64,000 nt of DNA from Flavobacterium sp. LHD-80 (GCF_030929605.1 NZ_JAVFVS010000013.1:265453-329452); one strand, 5' to 3'; positions 24,940 to 33,782 are shown, numbered from the stretch's first letter. The notes: a model not told the origin generated them from the letters alone. Translations and numbers: made by a program.

Positions 24940-25602
24940 TCAGAGTGCAATCTGTGATATTTTTTGAGCGTCTAATTCATTGAAATGATTGATTACTAAA
25001 TCCGCACCTGAAAGATCTTGCAAATTTGAATGCTCACTACGATAACCAACACAGTAAATTCCTGCCGCTTTTGCTGCTTTTACTCCATTTGTACTGTCTT
25101 CAATAATAATACATTCCTCTTTTGGGGCGATTGATAATGAAGCTGCATGAATGAAAATAGCAGGATTTGGTTTTGACTGCGGAAAATCTTCACCACTTAC
25201 AATATGCGAAAAATATTGATGGAGATTAAACCTTGTAAAAACTCTTTCAATAGTAACTTTTGCAGCCGATGATGCTAAAATTAACTGAATTTTATTTGCA
25301 TATAAATCTTTAATTAAATCTTCAACTCCTTCCAACAAATACAAGTCTTCTTTAGTATCAAAAGCGTCATTAAAAATATTTCTCTTTCTTTGAATTAAGT
25401 CTTCAACTTCATGTTCAATAGTTGGAAATAAGTTTTTCAGAGTCTGAAATGTATTTCGCGTTGAAAATCCAGTAAACGAAGTGTAGGTTTCCTCTGGAAC
25501 TTCAATATTTAATTCCGAAAATTGCTTGTAATACGCATAACGATGAACGGGTTCTGTGTCGACAATTACGCCGTCCATATCAAAAATTACTGTTTTAATC
25601 AT
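24940..25602 (-). CDS. HAD-family phosphatase (beta-phosphoglucomutase-like)
   Basis: A 220-aa HAD hydrolase of subfamily I with a helical cap. The nucleophile motif VIFDMDGVIVDTEP has Asp8 and Asp10, the motif II Ser is in LILASSAAK, the motif III Lys in GEDFPQSKPNP and the motif IV acidic pair in CIIIEDSTNGVKAAKAAG. The DMDGVIVDTEP and SKPNPAIF segments match the beta-phosphoglucomutase / sugar-phosphatase branch. Substrate is uncertain. Repeats separate it from the next minus-strand gene upstream (TcdA). Confidence 0.88.
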   Translation of the reverse strand: MIKTVIFDMDGVIVDTEPVHRYAYYKQFSELNIEVPEETYTSFTGFSTRNTFQTLKNLFPTIEHEVEDLIQRKRNIFNDAFDTKEDLYLLEGVEDLIKDLYANKIQLILASSAAKVTIERVFTRFNLHQYFSHIVSGEDFPQSKPNPAIFIHAASLSIAPKEECIIIEDSTNGVKAAKAAGIYCVGYRSEHSNLQDLSGADLVINHFNELDAQKISQIAL

Positions 25603-25609
25603 TTTTTTT

Positions 25610-25735
25610 AAGGTGCTAAGGTTCTGAGGGACTGAAGTTCTAAGTTTTTTTTAAGGTGCTAAGGTTCTAAGGAACTGAGATTCTTAGCTTTTAAAAAACT
25701 TAGCGCCTTAGAATCTTAGCACCTTAGTGCCTTTT
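25610..25735. repeat. Repeat-derived hairpin (AAGGTGCTAAGG motif)
   Basis: AAGGTGCTAAGGTTCT occurs twice in direct orientation (25610-25625 and 25653-25668). The arm AAGGTGCTAAG at 25653-25663 is repeated inverted at 25715-25725. The surrounding TTCTAAGG/CCTTAGAA units pair too. It fills the gap between the HAD and TcdA genes on the minus strand and is a different family from the GCAAAG element at 23846. Confidence 0.8.
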
Positions 25736-25736
25736 T

Positions 25737-26453
25737 TTACTCTTTCGAAATCAAATATCGAATAACAGTTTCCGCTGCATGAAGTCCGAATAAACCAGGC
25801 ATGTAGCTGTTTGTTCCGTAGAAAGATTTTTTGAAATTTTTCCCGTCTGTTAATTTTAAGCTTTTTTCATTTTGAATTTCTGATGAGAAAACCACTTTCA
25901 ATTTATTGATTTTTGCCGCTTTTAATCTTTTGCGGATTGTTTTTGAAAAATAGCAATTTATCGTTTTTGAAATATCTGCAACTTTTACTTTAGAAGCCAA
26001 CATCTTTCCTCCTGCGCCCATGCTGCTTATGATTTTAACTCTTTTGCGTTTTGCAGCAATAATTAAATTCAATTTTGGTGTGATACTGTCAATACAATCC
26101 AAAACATAATCAAACTCTGGCGAAACGATTTCAAAAGCACGTTCTGGCGACAAAAATTCTTTTACGCGTGTTAATTTCAATTCCGGATTAATATCCATTA
26201 AACGATCTCCAACAATAGTAATTTTTGGTTCACCAACAGTAGAATGCAAAGCTGGCAATTGTCTGTTGATATTTGTAATATCAACAACATCGCCGTCAAC
26301 AATTGTCATGCTTCCTACTCCTGCTCTTGCTAAAAATTCAGCAGCAAATGATCCTACTCCTCCTAATCCTACTACTAATACATTTGCATTACGCAAATTT
26401 TCTAATCCTTCTTTTGTAAATAAAAGCTCGGCTCTTTCTGTCCACTCTGCCAT
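25737..26453 (-). CDS. tcdA: tRNA threonylcarbamoyladenosine dehydratase (TcdA/CsdL)
   Basis: A 238-aa ThiF/MoeB/E1-like enzyme that uses ATP to close t6A37 of tRNA to the cyclic ct6A. It shows the nucleotide-binding VLVVGLGGVGSFAAEFLARAGVG near residue 27, the conserved DGDVVDITNINRQLPA, DCIDSITPKLNLI and SSMGAGGKMLASKV blocks, and a C-terminal SYMPGLFGLHAAETVI. The length and the absence of the thiazole-synthesis Cys motifs support TcdA over ThiF. Start ATG at 26453. It works in the cytoplasm on tRNA for ANN codons. Confidence 0.9.
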   Translation of the reverse strand: MAEWTERAELLFTKEGLENLRNANVLVVGLGGVGSFAAEFLARAGVGSMTIVDGDVVDITNINRQLPALHSTVGEPKITIVGDRLMDINPELKLTRVKEFLSPERAFEIVSPEFDYVLDCIDSITPKLNLIIAAKRKRVKIISSMGAGGKMLASKVKVADISKTINCYFSKTIRKRLKAAKINKLKVVFSSEIQNEKSLKLTDGKNFKKSFYGTNSYMPGLFGLHAAETVIRYLISKE

Positions 26454-26464
26454 ATTATATTCTT

Positions 26465-26663
26465 TTGTTTTTTATTTTCTTTTGTTTCAGGTTTCAAATT
26501 CGAAGTTTCAGGTTTCAGGTTTTATGCTGTACGTCTGTCAGGCTGAGCGGAGTCGAAGCCCACGTCCTATTGGGGCGCCCTTCTCCCGCATCTTCGGGAT
26601 CGCTCCGGGTGACATGCGTAAAAACTATTCACTAATCACTAATTACTATTTACTAATTACTAT
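26465..26663. repeat. Intergenic mosaic of short repeats
   Basis: The gap between tcdA and the TatD gene holds tandem TTTCAGGTTTCA units (about 26486-26520) and TCAGGCTGAGCGGAGTCGAA (26537-26556). A GC-richer patch with the hairpin TCCCGCATCTTCGGGA follows, then repeats of CACTAATTACTATT. Similar units are at 23821-23845 and 38055-38104. No gene or promoter is supported here. Confidence 0.6.
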
Positions 26664-27311
26664 TCACTCCTCAAATACTCTTTTATAATTACTTGAAATA
26701 ATATCCTGCAATTCATTAATTGTTATATTTTTATATTCCGAAGCCAATTCATAAACCTGCTGAATATTCTCTTCAATTGTATCTGTTTCCAGAAAAAATA
26801 GATCATTAGGAACCTTCTGAAAAACGGCTTTTAAATCTGGGTTTTTCAATAAATATTTTCCAAATGAAATATAAAATCCTGCCGTAATCAATTGTTCTGC
26901 CAACTGACTATTTTTAGAATATCCGTGAATAATCATTGGAACCGAAATTTTCAATTTCTTCTTAATTTCAATAACTTCCTGAAAAGCCGCGACACAATGA
27001 ATTACAACCGGTTTTTTGTATTTTTCGGCCAAAGCTAATTGTTTTTCAAAAACTTCAATTTGCAAGTTTAATGGCACTTCAATTCGTTTATCTAAACCAC
27101 ATTCGCCAATTGCCAAACAGTTTTTAGTTTGAAGCTTTTCTTCAATAATTTTTAATTCTTCATCTATTTGATTTTCCTTAATATGCCATGGATGAATTCC
27201 GATAGAATAAAACGAAATTGATTCATCAAATTCCAGCGGATATTGATTCACCAATTCTAAAATAGTAGACTGGTTTGTAAATTGATGTGTATGGAGATTA
27301 AAAAATTCCAT
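26664..27311 (-). CDS. TatD-family metal-dependent hydrolase
   Basis: A 215-aa amidohydrolase-fold protein of the TatD type, thought to act as a metal-dependent DNase or related hydrolase in the cytoplasm. Metal ligands are seen in NLHTHQF (residues 5-11), GECGLDK (Glu), VIHCVA (His), and IIHGYS (His) and FLETDT (Asp). At 215 aa it is shorter than the usual ~255 and the spacing between motifs is compressed. It abuts the DUF1684 gene (its start ATG overlaps that stop region at 27311), so the two are likely co-transcribed. Confidence 0.85.
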   Translation of the reverse strand: MEFFNLHTHQFTNQSTILELVNQYPLEFDESISFYSIGIHPWHIKENQIDEELKIIEEKLQTKNCLAIGECGLDKRIEVPLNLQIEVFEKQLALAEKYKKPVVIHCVAAFQEVIEIKKKLKISVPMIIHGYSKNSQLAEQLITAGFYISFGKYLLKNPDLKAVFQKVPNDLFFLETDTIEENIQQVYELASEYKNITINELQDIISSNYKRVFEE

Positions 27312-27910
27312 TAATGAAACGCTTTAACTCCTGCTTTAACTTCAATATTCAAATCATTCTCTAAAGGAACTAGCGGACAAGAATATTTATGATTATAAGC
27401 ACAATACGGATTGTAAGCTTGATTAAAATCGATAGCAATTATATTTCCTTTCGGAATTTTTAAATCAATATATCTGCCGCCAATGTAGCTTTCTTTTCCA
27501 GATGTTAAATCCGAAAAAGGTAAAAACAAATGATCTTTATATTGCTCTTGTTTCGCAAGATCAATGCTTCTGTAAACATTTAATTTAAGTACTTTCCCAT
27601 CTAATTTAAAAGTTAGAGTTCCAAATTTGATATATTTTGGAGTTCTTGTTCCGGTAGTTTTCATTTCGAAAACTTTTTCGTTCTTCGCTTTTTCAAACTT
27701 TGCGATCACAAAATACTTTTCATTTATCGGATAAAAATCCAAAGTTTTAAACGTCTTTAAATCTTCTTCCATTAACGGACTTGTCTTAGCATCAGCATAT
27801 TCAGAATTGATTGTAGTCTGAAAATTTGCAACATTTGCGTAACTAAACTTTTTTTGGCTGTAGCCAAAATTTAAAATCATCAATACAACAAGTAGAATCG
27901 CTTTTTTCAT
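27311..27910 (-). CDS. DUF1684 exported protein
   Basis: A protein of about 199 aa with a signal peptide. I chose the ATG at 27910 (MKKAILLVVLMILNFGYSQ); an upstream ATG at 27928 would add six residues ahead of a proper signal peptide and would overlap the minus-7 element. The DUF1684 core has TRTPKYIKFGTLTFKLDGK, FLPFSDLTSGKESYIGGRYIDL, and the hallmark IAIDFNQAYNPYCAYNHKYSCPLVPLENDL, which contains conserved Asn, Pro, Tyr and Cys. Function is unknown. It is transcribed with the TatD gene. Confidence 0.88.
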   Translation of the reverse strand: MKKAILLVVLMILNFGYSQKKFSYANVANFQTTINSEYADAKTSPLMEEDLKTFKTLDFYPINEKYFVIAKFEKAKNEKVFEMKTTGTRTPKYIKFGTLTFKLDGKVLKLNVYRSIDLAKQEQYKDHLFLPFSDLTSGKESYIGGRYIDLKIPKGNIIAIDFNQAYNPYCAYNHKYSCPLVPLENDLNIEVKAGVKAFH

Positions 27911-27925
27911 CTTTGAAATTTTACG

Positions 27926-27933
27926 CAAAAATA
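27926..27933 (-). promoter_or_regulatory. Minus-7 element of the DUF1684/TatD unit
   Basis: TATTTTTG on the minus strand lies 15 bp before the chosen ATG at 27910. TTG triplets about 20 bases further upstream could serve as the minus-33 box. Confidence 0.45.
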
Positions 27934-27979
27934 GTTTAAAAGTAACAAAGCAACAACCGCAATACGTGACAAAGTTTCC

Positions 27980-27987
27980 TAACTTTG
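27980..27987 (+). promoter_or_regulatory. Minus-7 element of the MFS gene
   Basis: TAACTTTG fits TAnnTTTG and lies 22 bp before the ATG at 28010, in a divergent promoter region shared with the DUF1684 gene. Confidence 0.45.
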
Positions 27988-28009
27988 TTGCAAATAAGAC
28001 TATTTTATA

Positions 28010-29227
28010 ATGCTCAAAACTGCTTTAAACCGTTACATCAATAATTTTCGTGGATTTACAAGAGAAATTTGGATACTTGCCATCATCACTTTTATCAATC
28101 GCGCCGGAACAATGGTGCTCCCTTTTTTATCAAAATATTTAAAAGAAGATCTTCATTTTAGCTACAATCAGGTTGGTTGGATTATGGTTTCGTTTGGTTT
28201 AGGTTCTATGTTAGGTTCATGGGTTGGCGGAAAACTTTCGGACAAAATAGGGTTTTACAAAATCATGATTTTTAGTTTATTCACCAGTGGTGTTTCGCTT
28301 TTCTTCGTTCAATATATCACTACATTCTGGGGACTTTGTATTGCAATGTTTATTTTAATGACTATTGCTGATATGTTCAGACCAGCAATGTTTGTATCGC
28401 TTGGCGCTTATGCAAAGCCAGAAAACCGAACCAGAGCTTTAACACTTGTTCGTCTTGCTGTAAATTTAGGTTTTGCCGCGGGTCCAGCTCTTGGCGGACT
28501 TATTATTATGGGAATGGGATATTCTGGGCTTTTCTGGGTTGACGGAGCTTCTTGTATTCTTTCGATATCTATTTTTGCACTTTTGGTAAAAGAAAAGAAA
28601 AAAGCCGAACACAATGATAAAACTGAAAGCGCCGCGGATATTAAATCGGTATTTCATGATAAAATTTTCTGGGTTTTCTTGTTTGTGAGCTTTATCACGG
28701 CAATGATTTTCTTTCAACTATTCACAACACTTCCTTTATATCATAATGAGAAATTCGATTTAAGTGAATTTCAAACAGGATTACTAATGACCTTAAACGG
28801 GCTTCTGATCTTTTCTTTAGAAATGCCAACCGTTGGTTTTATGGAAAGAAAAGGTGTTCCTAAAATCAAAATCATAATCGCTGGATCATTCTTAATGGCT
28901 TTTAGTTTTGTCCTATTATTAATAAACGTTTGGGCTGGAATTCTTGTAATTGCAATGATTTGCATTTCGATTGGCGAAATCTTGACTTTTCCGTTTTCAA
29001 ATGCATTTGCTTTAAGCCGTGCACCACGTGGTCAAGAAGGCCGATACATGGCGTTGTACACAATGAGCTTTAGTTTGGCACATATTGTAAGTTCAAAAGT
29101 AGGCTTCGGAATAATAGCAGTTTTCCACTATCAAGCCAATTGGTTTTTTATGGCATGCAGCGGGTTCGTGGCAACACTTTGCTGTTTTTGGATCAAAAAA
29201 GCTTTAACACGCGAGCGAATTTCTTAA
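28010..29227 (+). CDS. MFS transporter (drug/multidrug-efflux-like)
   Basis: A 405-aa protein with 12 helices and the major-facilitator A motif GGKLSDKIGFYKIM between helices 2 and 3. The second-half counterpart is MERKGVPKIKI, and helix 5 has the GPALGGL motif of exporters. No substrate-specific motif is evident. It is transcribed alone, divergent from the DUF1684 gene. Confidence 0.85.
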   Translation: MLKTALNRYINNFRGFTREIWILAIITFINRAGTMVLPFLSKYLKEDLHFSYNQVGWIMVSFGLGSMLGSWVGGKLSDKIGFYKIMIFSLFTSGVSLFFVQYITTFWGLCIAMFILMTIADMFRPAMFVSLGAYAKPENRTRALTLVRLAVNLGFAAGPALGGLIIMGMGYSGLFWVDGASCILSISIFALLVKEKKKAEHNDKTESAADIKSVFHDKIFWVFLFVSFITAMIFFQLFTTLPLYHNEKFDLSEFQTGLLMTLNGLLIFSLEMPTVGFMERKGVPKIKIIIAGSFLMAFSFVLLLINVWAGILVIAMICISIGEILTFPFSNAFALSRAPRGQEGRYMALYTMSFSLAHIVSSKVGFGIIAVFHYQANWFFMACSGFVATLCCFWIKKALTRERIS

Positions 29228-29320
29228 ATTTTACTTTTTACATAAATTATTAATTTTCAATTTATTACCTTTAAATTGAAATATTTTCGTGTGCCTCAAT
29301 GGCAATTCAAACTTAAAAAA

Positions 29321-29357
29321 TAGTTAAATAACTAGTTTTATAGTTGCGTAACTATAA
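29321..29357. promoter_or_regulatory. Two putative BlaI operators
   Basis: TAGTTAAATAACTA (29321-29334) and TTATAGTT-GCGT-AACTATAA (29338-29357) are inverted repeats of the same TAGTT half site. The second overlaps the minus-33 box of the promoter just downstream. They are placed for autorepression of the BlaI/M56 operon. A further TAGTT half site is at 29361-29365. Confidence 0.65.
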
Positions 29358-29374
29358 AAATAGTTGTACGTTTG
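29344..29374 (+). promoter_or_regulatory. Promoter of the BlaI/M56 operon
   Basis: TTG (29344-29346), 20 bases and TACGTTTG (29367-29374) match the consensus. The start would fall about 10 nt before the ATG at 29391. Confidence 0.65.
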
Positions 29375-29390
29375 AATTAAATTAGGAAAC

Positions 29391-29759
29391 ATGCAAAAGT
29401 TAACCAACAAAGAAGAAGAAATTATGCAAATTTTATGGAAGCTTAGAAAAGCTTTTGTAAAAGAGATTCAGGCAGAAATTACTGAAGACCAACCGCATTA
29501 CAATACACTTTCGACTATTGTTCGCAATCTTGAAGAAAAAGGTTTTGTAGCGCACAATGCTTTTGGAAATACGCATCAGTACTATCCAATAATTACTTTA
29601 GAAGCGTACAGTAAAAAGTATATGAAAACTGCTATTGACAATTACTTCAATAGTTCTTATAAAAACATGGTTTCATTTTTTGCCAAAGAAGAAAAAATTT
29701 CGGCGGCCGAATTACGTGAAATCTTAGCTATGATCGAAAATCCAAAGGAAGAAAAATAG
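29391..29759 (+). CDS. BlaI/MecI/CopY family repressor, copy 1
   Basis: A 122-aa winged-helix repressor. The sequence TNKEEEIMQILWKLRKAFVKEIQAEI with NTLSTIVRNLEEKGFV is the DNA-binding domain, and the C-terminal helical part dimerises. In this family the paired M56 sensor protease removes the repressor after a cell-envelope signal. Two operators lie in its own promoter, so it probably autoregulates. It starts 6 bp before the M56 gene. It is close to copy 2 at 31528 (near-identical first half). Confidence 0.9.
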   Translation: MQKLTNKEEEIMQILWKLRKAFVKEIQAEITEDQPHYNTLSTIVRNLEEKGFVAHNAFGNTHQYYPIITLEAYSKKYMKTAIDNYFNSSYKNMVSFFAKEEKISAAELREILAMIENPKEEK

Positions 29760-29765
29760 TCGGTT

Positions 29766-31457
29766 ATGGAAGCACTTTTCATATATATAGCAAAATCAGC
29801 AGGTTTAGTTGTAATGTTTTATTGTGTTTATCATTTTTTACTTCGTAAAGAAACATTCTTCAATACTAATAGATGGTTTTTACTGGCAGGTTTAGGTACC
29901 TCTGCTTTATTGCCACTTTTGGTTTATACCAAAACAATTTTTGTCAACCCTACTCCGGTTTCAAATTTTAATCTAAGTCAAGTTCAAATACCAGTTTCCC
30001 AAAATATTTCAAATCAAACTTTTGAAATTAATTGGAATTATACGCTATTATTAATTTATGGTCTTGGGTTTTTAGTTTTGCTTATAAAATTTGCTTTAGA
30101 CTTTTACAGTTTGCAAACCGTTTTAAAAGGGCAAAAAGTGAAACAACAGGCTGATTTCAAATTTATTGATACCAACAAAAATATTGCTCCTTTCTCTTAT
30201 TTTGAGTATATAGTGTATAACTCATCAATGTACACTTCATCAGAATTAGAGAATATCATCGAGCATGAAAAAGTGCATAGCGATCAAAATCATACTGCAG
30301 ATATTTTGGTAGCCCGCATTTTTTGTCTGCTGTTTTGGTTTAATCCGATTATCTGGCTTTACAAAAAAGCAATTGCTCAAAATCTGGAATTTATTGCTGA
30401 CAAGGAAGCAGCAAAAAAATTATCAGACAAAAGAGCTTATCAATACACGCTTTTAAAAATCACAACTCACGAGAGCTGTATTACAATCACCAATCATTTT
30501 TATCAATCATTAATCAAAAAACGAATTGTTATGTTGAACAAGAATCAATCACGAAAAAGGAATTCTTGGAAGTACTATGTAGTAATTCCAGCACTTGCCG
30601 CTTTTGTTTTGTTATTTCAAGTTGAAGTAATTGCAAAAGAAAGACAGCAAACCAGTAGAAATGAAGTTTCTAAAGAAGTAACTTCTGCTGAGATCTATAA
30701 AATCACGAAAACAACTACAGATCAGGAATTAAAAGAAATTGCCGAGAAATTAAAGAAAAATCATGATTTTGACACTACAATATCTGATGTTGAAAGAAAC
30801 TCAAGCAATGAAATTACATCTATTAGAGTTGCAATAAAAAAAGGCACTGAACAAAATCAAAATTTTATGGTTAATGGAAGTAAAGCCATTAAAGATTGCC
30901 AAATTATTGTTACAACAGAAGATGACGGATCTGTAAAAATTGATTTTGTTTCTGAAAATCAAGAAAATCAGGCGAAAATTTCTAATAAAGAAAGAAAAGT
31001 TGAAATAAAAAATGTTCAAAATTCTAAAGTAAACTGTGATGTTAAAACTACTGATAATACTCATACAAGCGTTACTACAAGCAGTAGTGCAAATACTAGC
31101 AATACTAATGTAAATGTAAACGCAAATACAACTGTCAGCTTAAGTGCAAATAATGATAGTAAAGCTAACAATAAGATTATGATATTTACATATGGCAGTG
31201 ATTCTAGTAAATTAAATACTGAACAAAAGCCGTTGATAGTAATAAATGGCACTATTGCAAGTCCTGATTTTGATATTAATGATATAGACCAGAAAAAAAT
31301 TAGCACTATCACAACTTTATTAGGAAAGACTGCCGAAGATAAATATGGAGATATTGCAAAAAATGGTGTAGTCGAAATTATAACTAAAACTACATTTGGA
31401 AACAGTCAGTTTGAAGATTTACAAGGAAAAGTTACAAAAGGTCATTCTAAGAATTAA
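29766..31457 (+). CDS. M56 (BlaR1-like) sensor metallopeptidase with plug-like tail, copy 1
   Basis: A 563-aa membrane protease with four helices in its first ~290 residues. The cytoplasmic M56 zinc site is HEKVH (about 168-172) and downstream EFIADKEAAKKL. The last helix is near 275-290 (VIPALAAFVLLFQVEVIA). The periplasmic tail differs from the beta-lactam sensor of staphylococcal BlaR1. It has an Asn/Thr/Ser-rich linker and then PLIVINGTIASPDFDINDIDQKKISTITTLLGKTAEDKYGDIAKNGVVEI, which resembles the plug of TonB-dependent receptors. The natural signal is unknown; the design implies regulated proteolysis of the partner BlaI. Confidence 0.85.
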   Translation: MEALFIYIAKSAGLVVMFYCVYHFLLRKETFFNTNRWFLLAGLGTSALLPLLVYTKTIFVNPTPVSNFNLSQVQIPVSQNISNQTFEINWNYTLLLIYGLGFLVLLIKFALDFYSLQTVLKGQKVKQQADFKFIDTNKNIAPFSYFEYIVYNSSMYTSSELENIIEHEKVHSDQNHTADILVARIFCLLFWFNPIIWLYKKAIAQNLEFIADKEAAKKLSDKRAYQYTLLKITTHESCITITNHFYQSLIKKRIVMLNKNQSRKRNSWKYYVVIPALAAFVLLFQVEVIAKERQQTSRNEVSKEVTSAEIYKITKTTTDQELKEIAEKLKKNHDFDTTISDVERNSSNEITSIRVAIKKGTEQNQNFMVNGSKAIKDCQIIVTTEDDGSVKIDFVSENQENQAKISNKERKVEIKNVQNSKVNCDVKTTDNTHTSVTTSSSANTSNTNVNVNANTTVSLSANNDSKANNKIMIFTYGSDSSKLNTEQKPLIVINGTIASPDFDINDIDQKKISTITTLLGKTAEDKYGDIAKNGVVEIITKTTFGNSQFEDLQGKVTKGHSKN

Positions 31458-31527
31458 TATTTATGATTTACTACAATCAAAAATAAAAACATCCAACCAA
31501 CTATTTTTAACAGCCAAAACCAAAATA

Positions 31528-31896
31528 ATGCAAAAATTAACCAACAAAGAAGAAGAGATAATGCACATTTTATGGAAGCTTAAAAAAGCTTTTGTAAAAG
31601 AAATTCAGGCTGAAATCACTGAAGAACAACCGCATTACAACACGCTTTCGACTATTGTGCGTAATCTTGAAGAAAAAGGATATGTTAGCCATAACGCTTT
31701 TGGGAATACGCATCAATATTATCCAATTGTGAGTATCGAAGAATACCGAAAAGGTTTTATGAGTACCGCAATTGATAATTATTTCAACAGCTCTTATAAA
31801 AGTATGGTTTCGTTTTTTGCCAAAGAAGAAAAAATTTCGGCAAACGAATTACGAGAAATCTTAGCAATGATTGAAAATCCAAAAGAAGAAAAATAA
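31528..31896 (+). CDS. BlaI/MecI/CopY family repressor, copy 2
   Basis: A 122-aa paralogue of the gene at 29391. The ATG at 31528 (MQKLTNKEEEIMHI) is chosen because it aligns with copy 1. A longer frame from 31396 would lie inside the preceding gene and adds 44 unrelated residues. The two proteins share almost all of the winged-helix sequence; changes are scattered. Only 70 bp without an operator-like dyad separate it from the first M56 gene, so it is probably read from the upstream promoter. It precedes the second M56 gene by 5 bp. Confidence 0.9.
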   Translation: MQKLTNKEEEIMHILWKLKKAFVKEIQAEITEEQPHYNTLSTIVRNLEEKGYVSHNAFGNTHQYYPIVSIEEYRKGFMSTAIDNYFNSSYKSMVSFFAKEEKISANELREILAMIENPKEEK

Positions 31897-31901
31897 TCGA
31901 T

Positions 31902-33782
31902 ATGGAAGCACTTTTCACCTTTATCATCAAATCGGGCAGTTTAATAGCTTTGTTCTATTTTGCTTATTATTTTTTACTGCGCAAAGAGACTTTTTTTACC
32001 AGCAACAGGTATTTTTTATTGGCCGGATTAATCACTTCAGTGATATTACCTTTTATCATTTATACAAAAGTAGTCTGGATTGATCCAGCTCCAATAATTT
32101 ATTCACCTATCGTTCAAACTGCTTCTTTAAGCCACGATTATGTTTCTACATACAATCAGTTGCCAGCTGTTGAAGAAGAAACTTTTGAAATAAACTGGAA
32201 TCTAGTTTCGCTTGCCATTTATGCAATTGGATTTGCCACCTTTATGCTAAAATTTGCAATTGATTTCTACAGCTTAAACTCGGTTTTAAAAGGGAAAAAT
32301 GTAAAACAGCAAGAAGATTTCAAATTTGTTGATGTTACTGAAAACATTGCTCCTTTCTCCTACTTCGATTACATTGTGTACAACTCATCACTGTACAGCG
32401 AAGCAGAACTGCAAAGTATTCTAGAGCATGAAAAAGTACACAGCGATCAACATCATACTGTTGATGTCATAATTTCGAGAATTTTCTGTATTCTTTTTTG
32501 GTTCAACCCAATTATCTGGCTTTACAAAAAAGCAATTTTGCAGAATTTAGAATTTATTGCAGACAAGGAAGCTTCAAAAAAACTATCAGACAAAAAAGCG
32601 TATCAATACACACTTTTAAAAATAACAACACACGAAACTTGTGTTGCGATCACCAATCATTTTTATCAATCATTAATCAAAAAACGAATTGTCATGTTAA
32701 ACAAAAATCAATCAAAAAAATGGAATTACTGGAAATATTACGCTGTAATTCCGGCCCTTGCAGCTTTTGTATTTTTATTCCAAATAAAAACGATTGCTCA
32801 GGAAAAAAAGGCTTTGGCAGAAAAAACTGTTGCTACACAAAATCAAGATCCTGAGGTTTTTAAAATCACAAAATCAACCACAGATCAGGAATTAAAAGAC
32901 TTAGCAACAAAACTAAAATCAGAACATAATGTTGATGTTACAATTTCAGATTTAGAAAGAAACAGCAAAAACGAAATCACAGGTATTAAAATTCAGATTA
33001 TCAAAGAAAACGGTAAAAAACAAATTTTACAAGTAAACAGTTCTGAAGCAATAAAAGAGTGCAATATTGTATTGAATACAAATGATAATGGCACTAAAAA
33101 TATTACTTTAGTTAATGGCGAAACTATTACTACTCCAACAATGGTTAAAACTCAAAATGTAGTTATTACCGATTTCAAAAACTCAGATGATGCCCCTGAA
33201 GCTCCAGATGCACCTGCTCCACCAAGTGCGCCAAGTGCTCCTGGTATGGTTGCTCCAGTTCCTCCTGTAGCACCTGTATTCCCTGCCGGACCGCTACCTC
33301 CTGCTCCAGCAATTGATATGTCAAAAATGCCAAAACCGCCTAGAGCACCTAGAGATCCAAAGGATAAAGTTGCAATGGCTCAGTTTGAAAAAGAAATGGA
33401 AGAATTTGAGAAAAAAATGGAGAAATTTCAGCCTAACATTGATGCCATGTCTGCATATGGTGAGGAAGTCGAAAAAATCATGTCTAAACGTGAAGCTATT
33501 TTTGAAAAACAAATGGAGCAATACGAAATTGCAATGCAGAAATTTAGTTCCAACATGGACAAATTCAATATCGACATGAAAATGAAGTTTGGAAATGACT
33601 CTGAATATGAAAATAACATGAAGCAATATGAGCTGGACATGAGACGTTATGAACTTGACATGAAACAGCACGAAAAAGAGATGAAAGAACATGCTAAACA
33701 AATGAAACAGCATGCGAAAGATATGAAACAACAGGAAAAAAACAGAAAAATGGCTGAAAGAGACGAAAATAGAAAAGCTTAA
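31902..33782 (+). CDS. M56 (BlaR1-like) sensor metallopeptidase with coiled-coil tail, copy 2
   Basis: A 626-aa paralogue of the protein at 29766. The helices, the HEKVH zinc site and EFIADKEASKKL are conserved. The C-terminal periplasmic part is different. After a segment shared with copy 1 (KITKSTTDQELKDLATKLKSEHNVDVTISDLERNSKNEITGIKI) comes a Pro/Ala-rich linker (APEAPDAPAPPSAPSAPG and similar). About 170 residues of Met/Lys/Glu-rich coiled coil follow (repeats like EKQMEQYEIAMQKFSSNMDKF and KQHAKDMKQQEKN). The coiled coil has no counterpart in copy 1. It may sense or bind something new, or keep the dimer. Confidence 0.85.
   Translation: MEALFTFIIKSGSLIALFYFAYYFLLRKETFFTSNRYFLLAGLITSVILPFIIYTKVVWIDPAPIIYSPIVQTASLSHDYVSTYNQLPAVEEETFEINWNLVSLAIYAIGFATFMLKFAIDFYSLNSVLKGKNVKQQEDFKFVDVTENIAPFSYFDYIVYNSSLYSEAELQSILEHEKVHSDQHHTVDVIISRIFCILFWFNPIIWLYKKAILQNLEFIADKEASKKLSDKKAYQYTLLKITTHETCVAITNHFYQSLIKKRIVMLNKNQSKKWNYWKYYAVIPALAAFVFLFQIKTIAQEKKALAEKTVATQNQDPEVFKITKSTTDQELKDLATKLKSEHNVDVTISDLERNSKNEITGIKIQIIKENGKKQILQVNSSEAIKECNIVLNTNDNGTKNITLVNGETITTPTMVKTQNVVITDFKNSDDAPEAPDAPAPPSAPSAPGMVAPVPPVAPVFPAGPLPPAPAIDMSKMPKPPRAPRDPKDKVAMAQFEKEMEEFEKKMEKFQPNIDAMSAYGEEVEKIMSKREAIFEKQMEQYEIAMQKFSSNMDKFNIDMKMKFGNDSEYENNMKQYELDMRRYELDMKQHEKEMKEHAKQMKQHAKDMKQQEKNRKMAERDENRKA

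Noticed and set aside
31396..31527. 44-residue N-terminal extension of the second BlaI protein
   Set aside because: It lies inside the preceding M56 gene, has no similarity to copy 1, and the ATG at 31528 aligns exactly with the start of copy 1.
33321..33731. Minus-strand Phe/His-rich frame opposite the second M56 protein
   Set aside because: It is the complement of the Met/Lys/Glu coiled-coil codons and resembles no protein.
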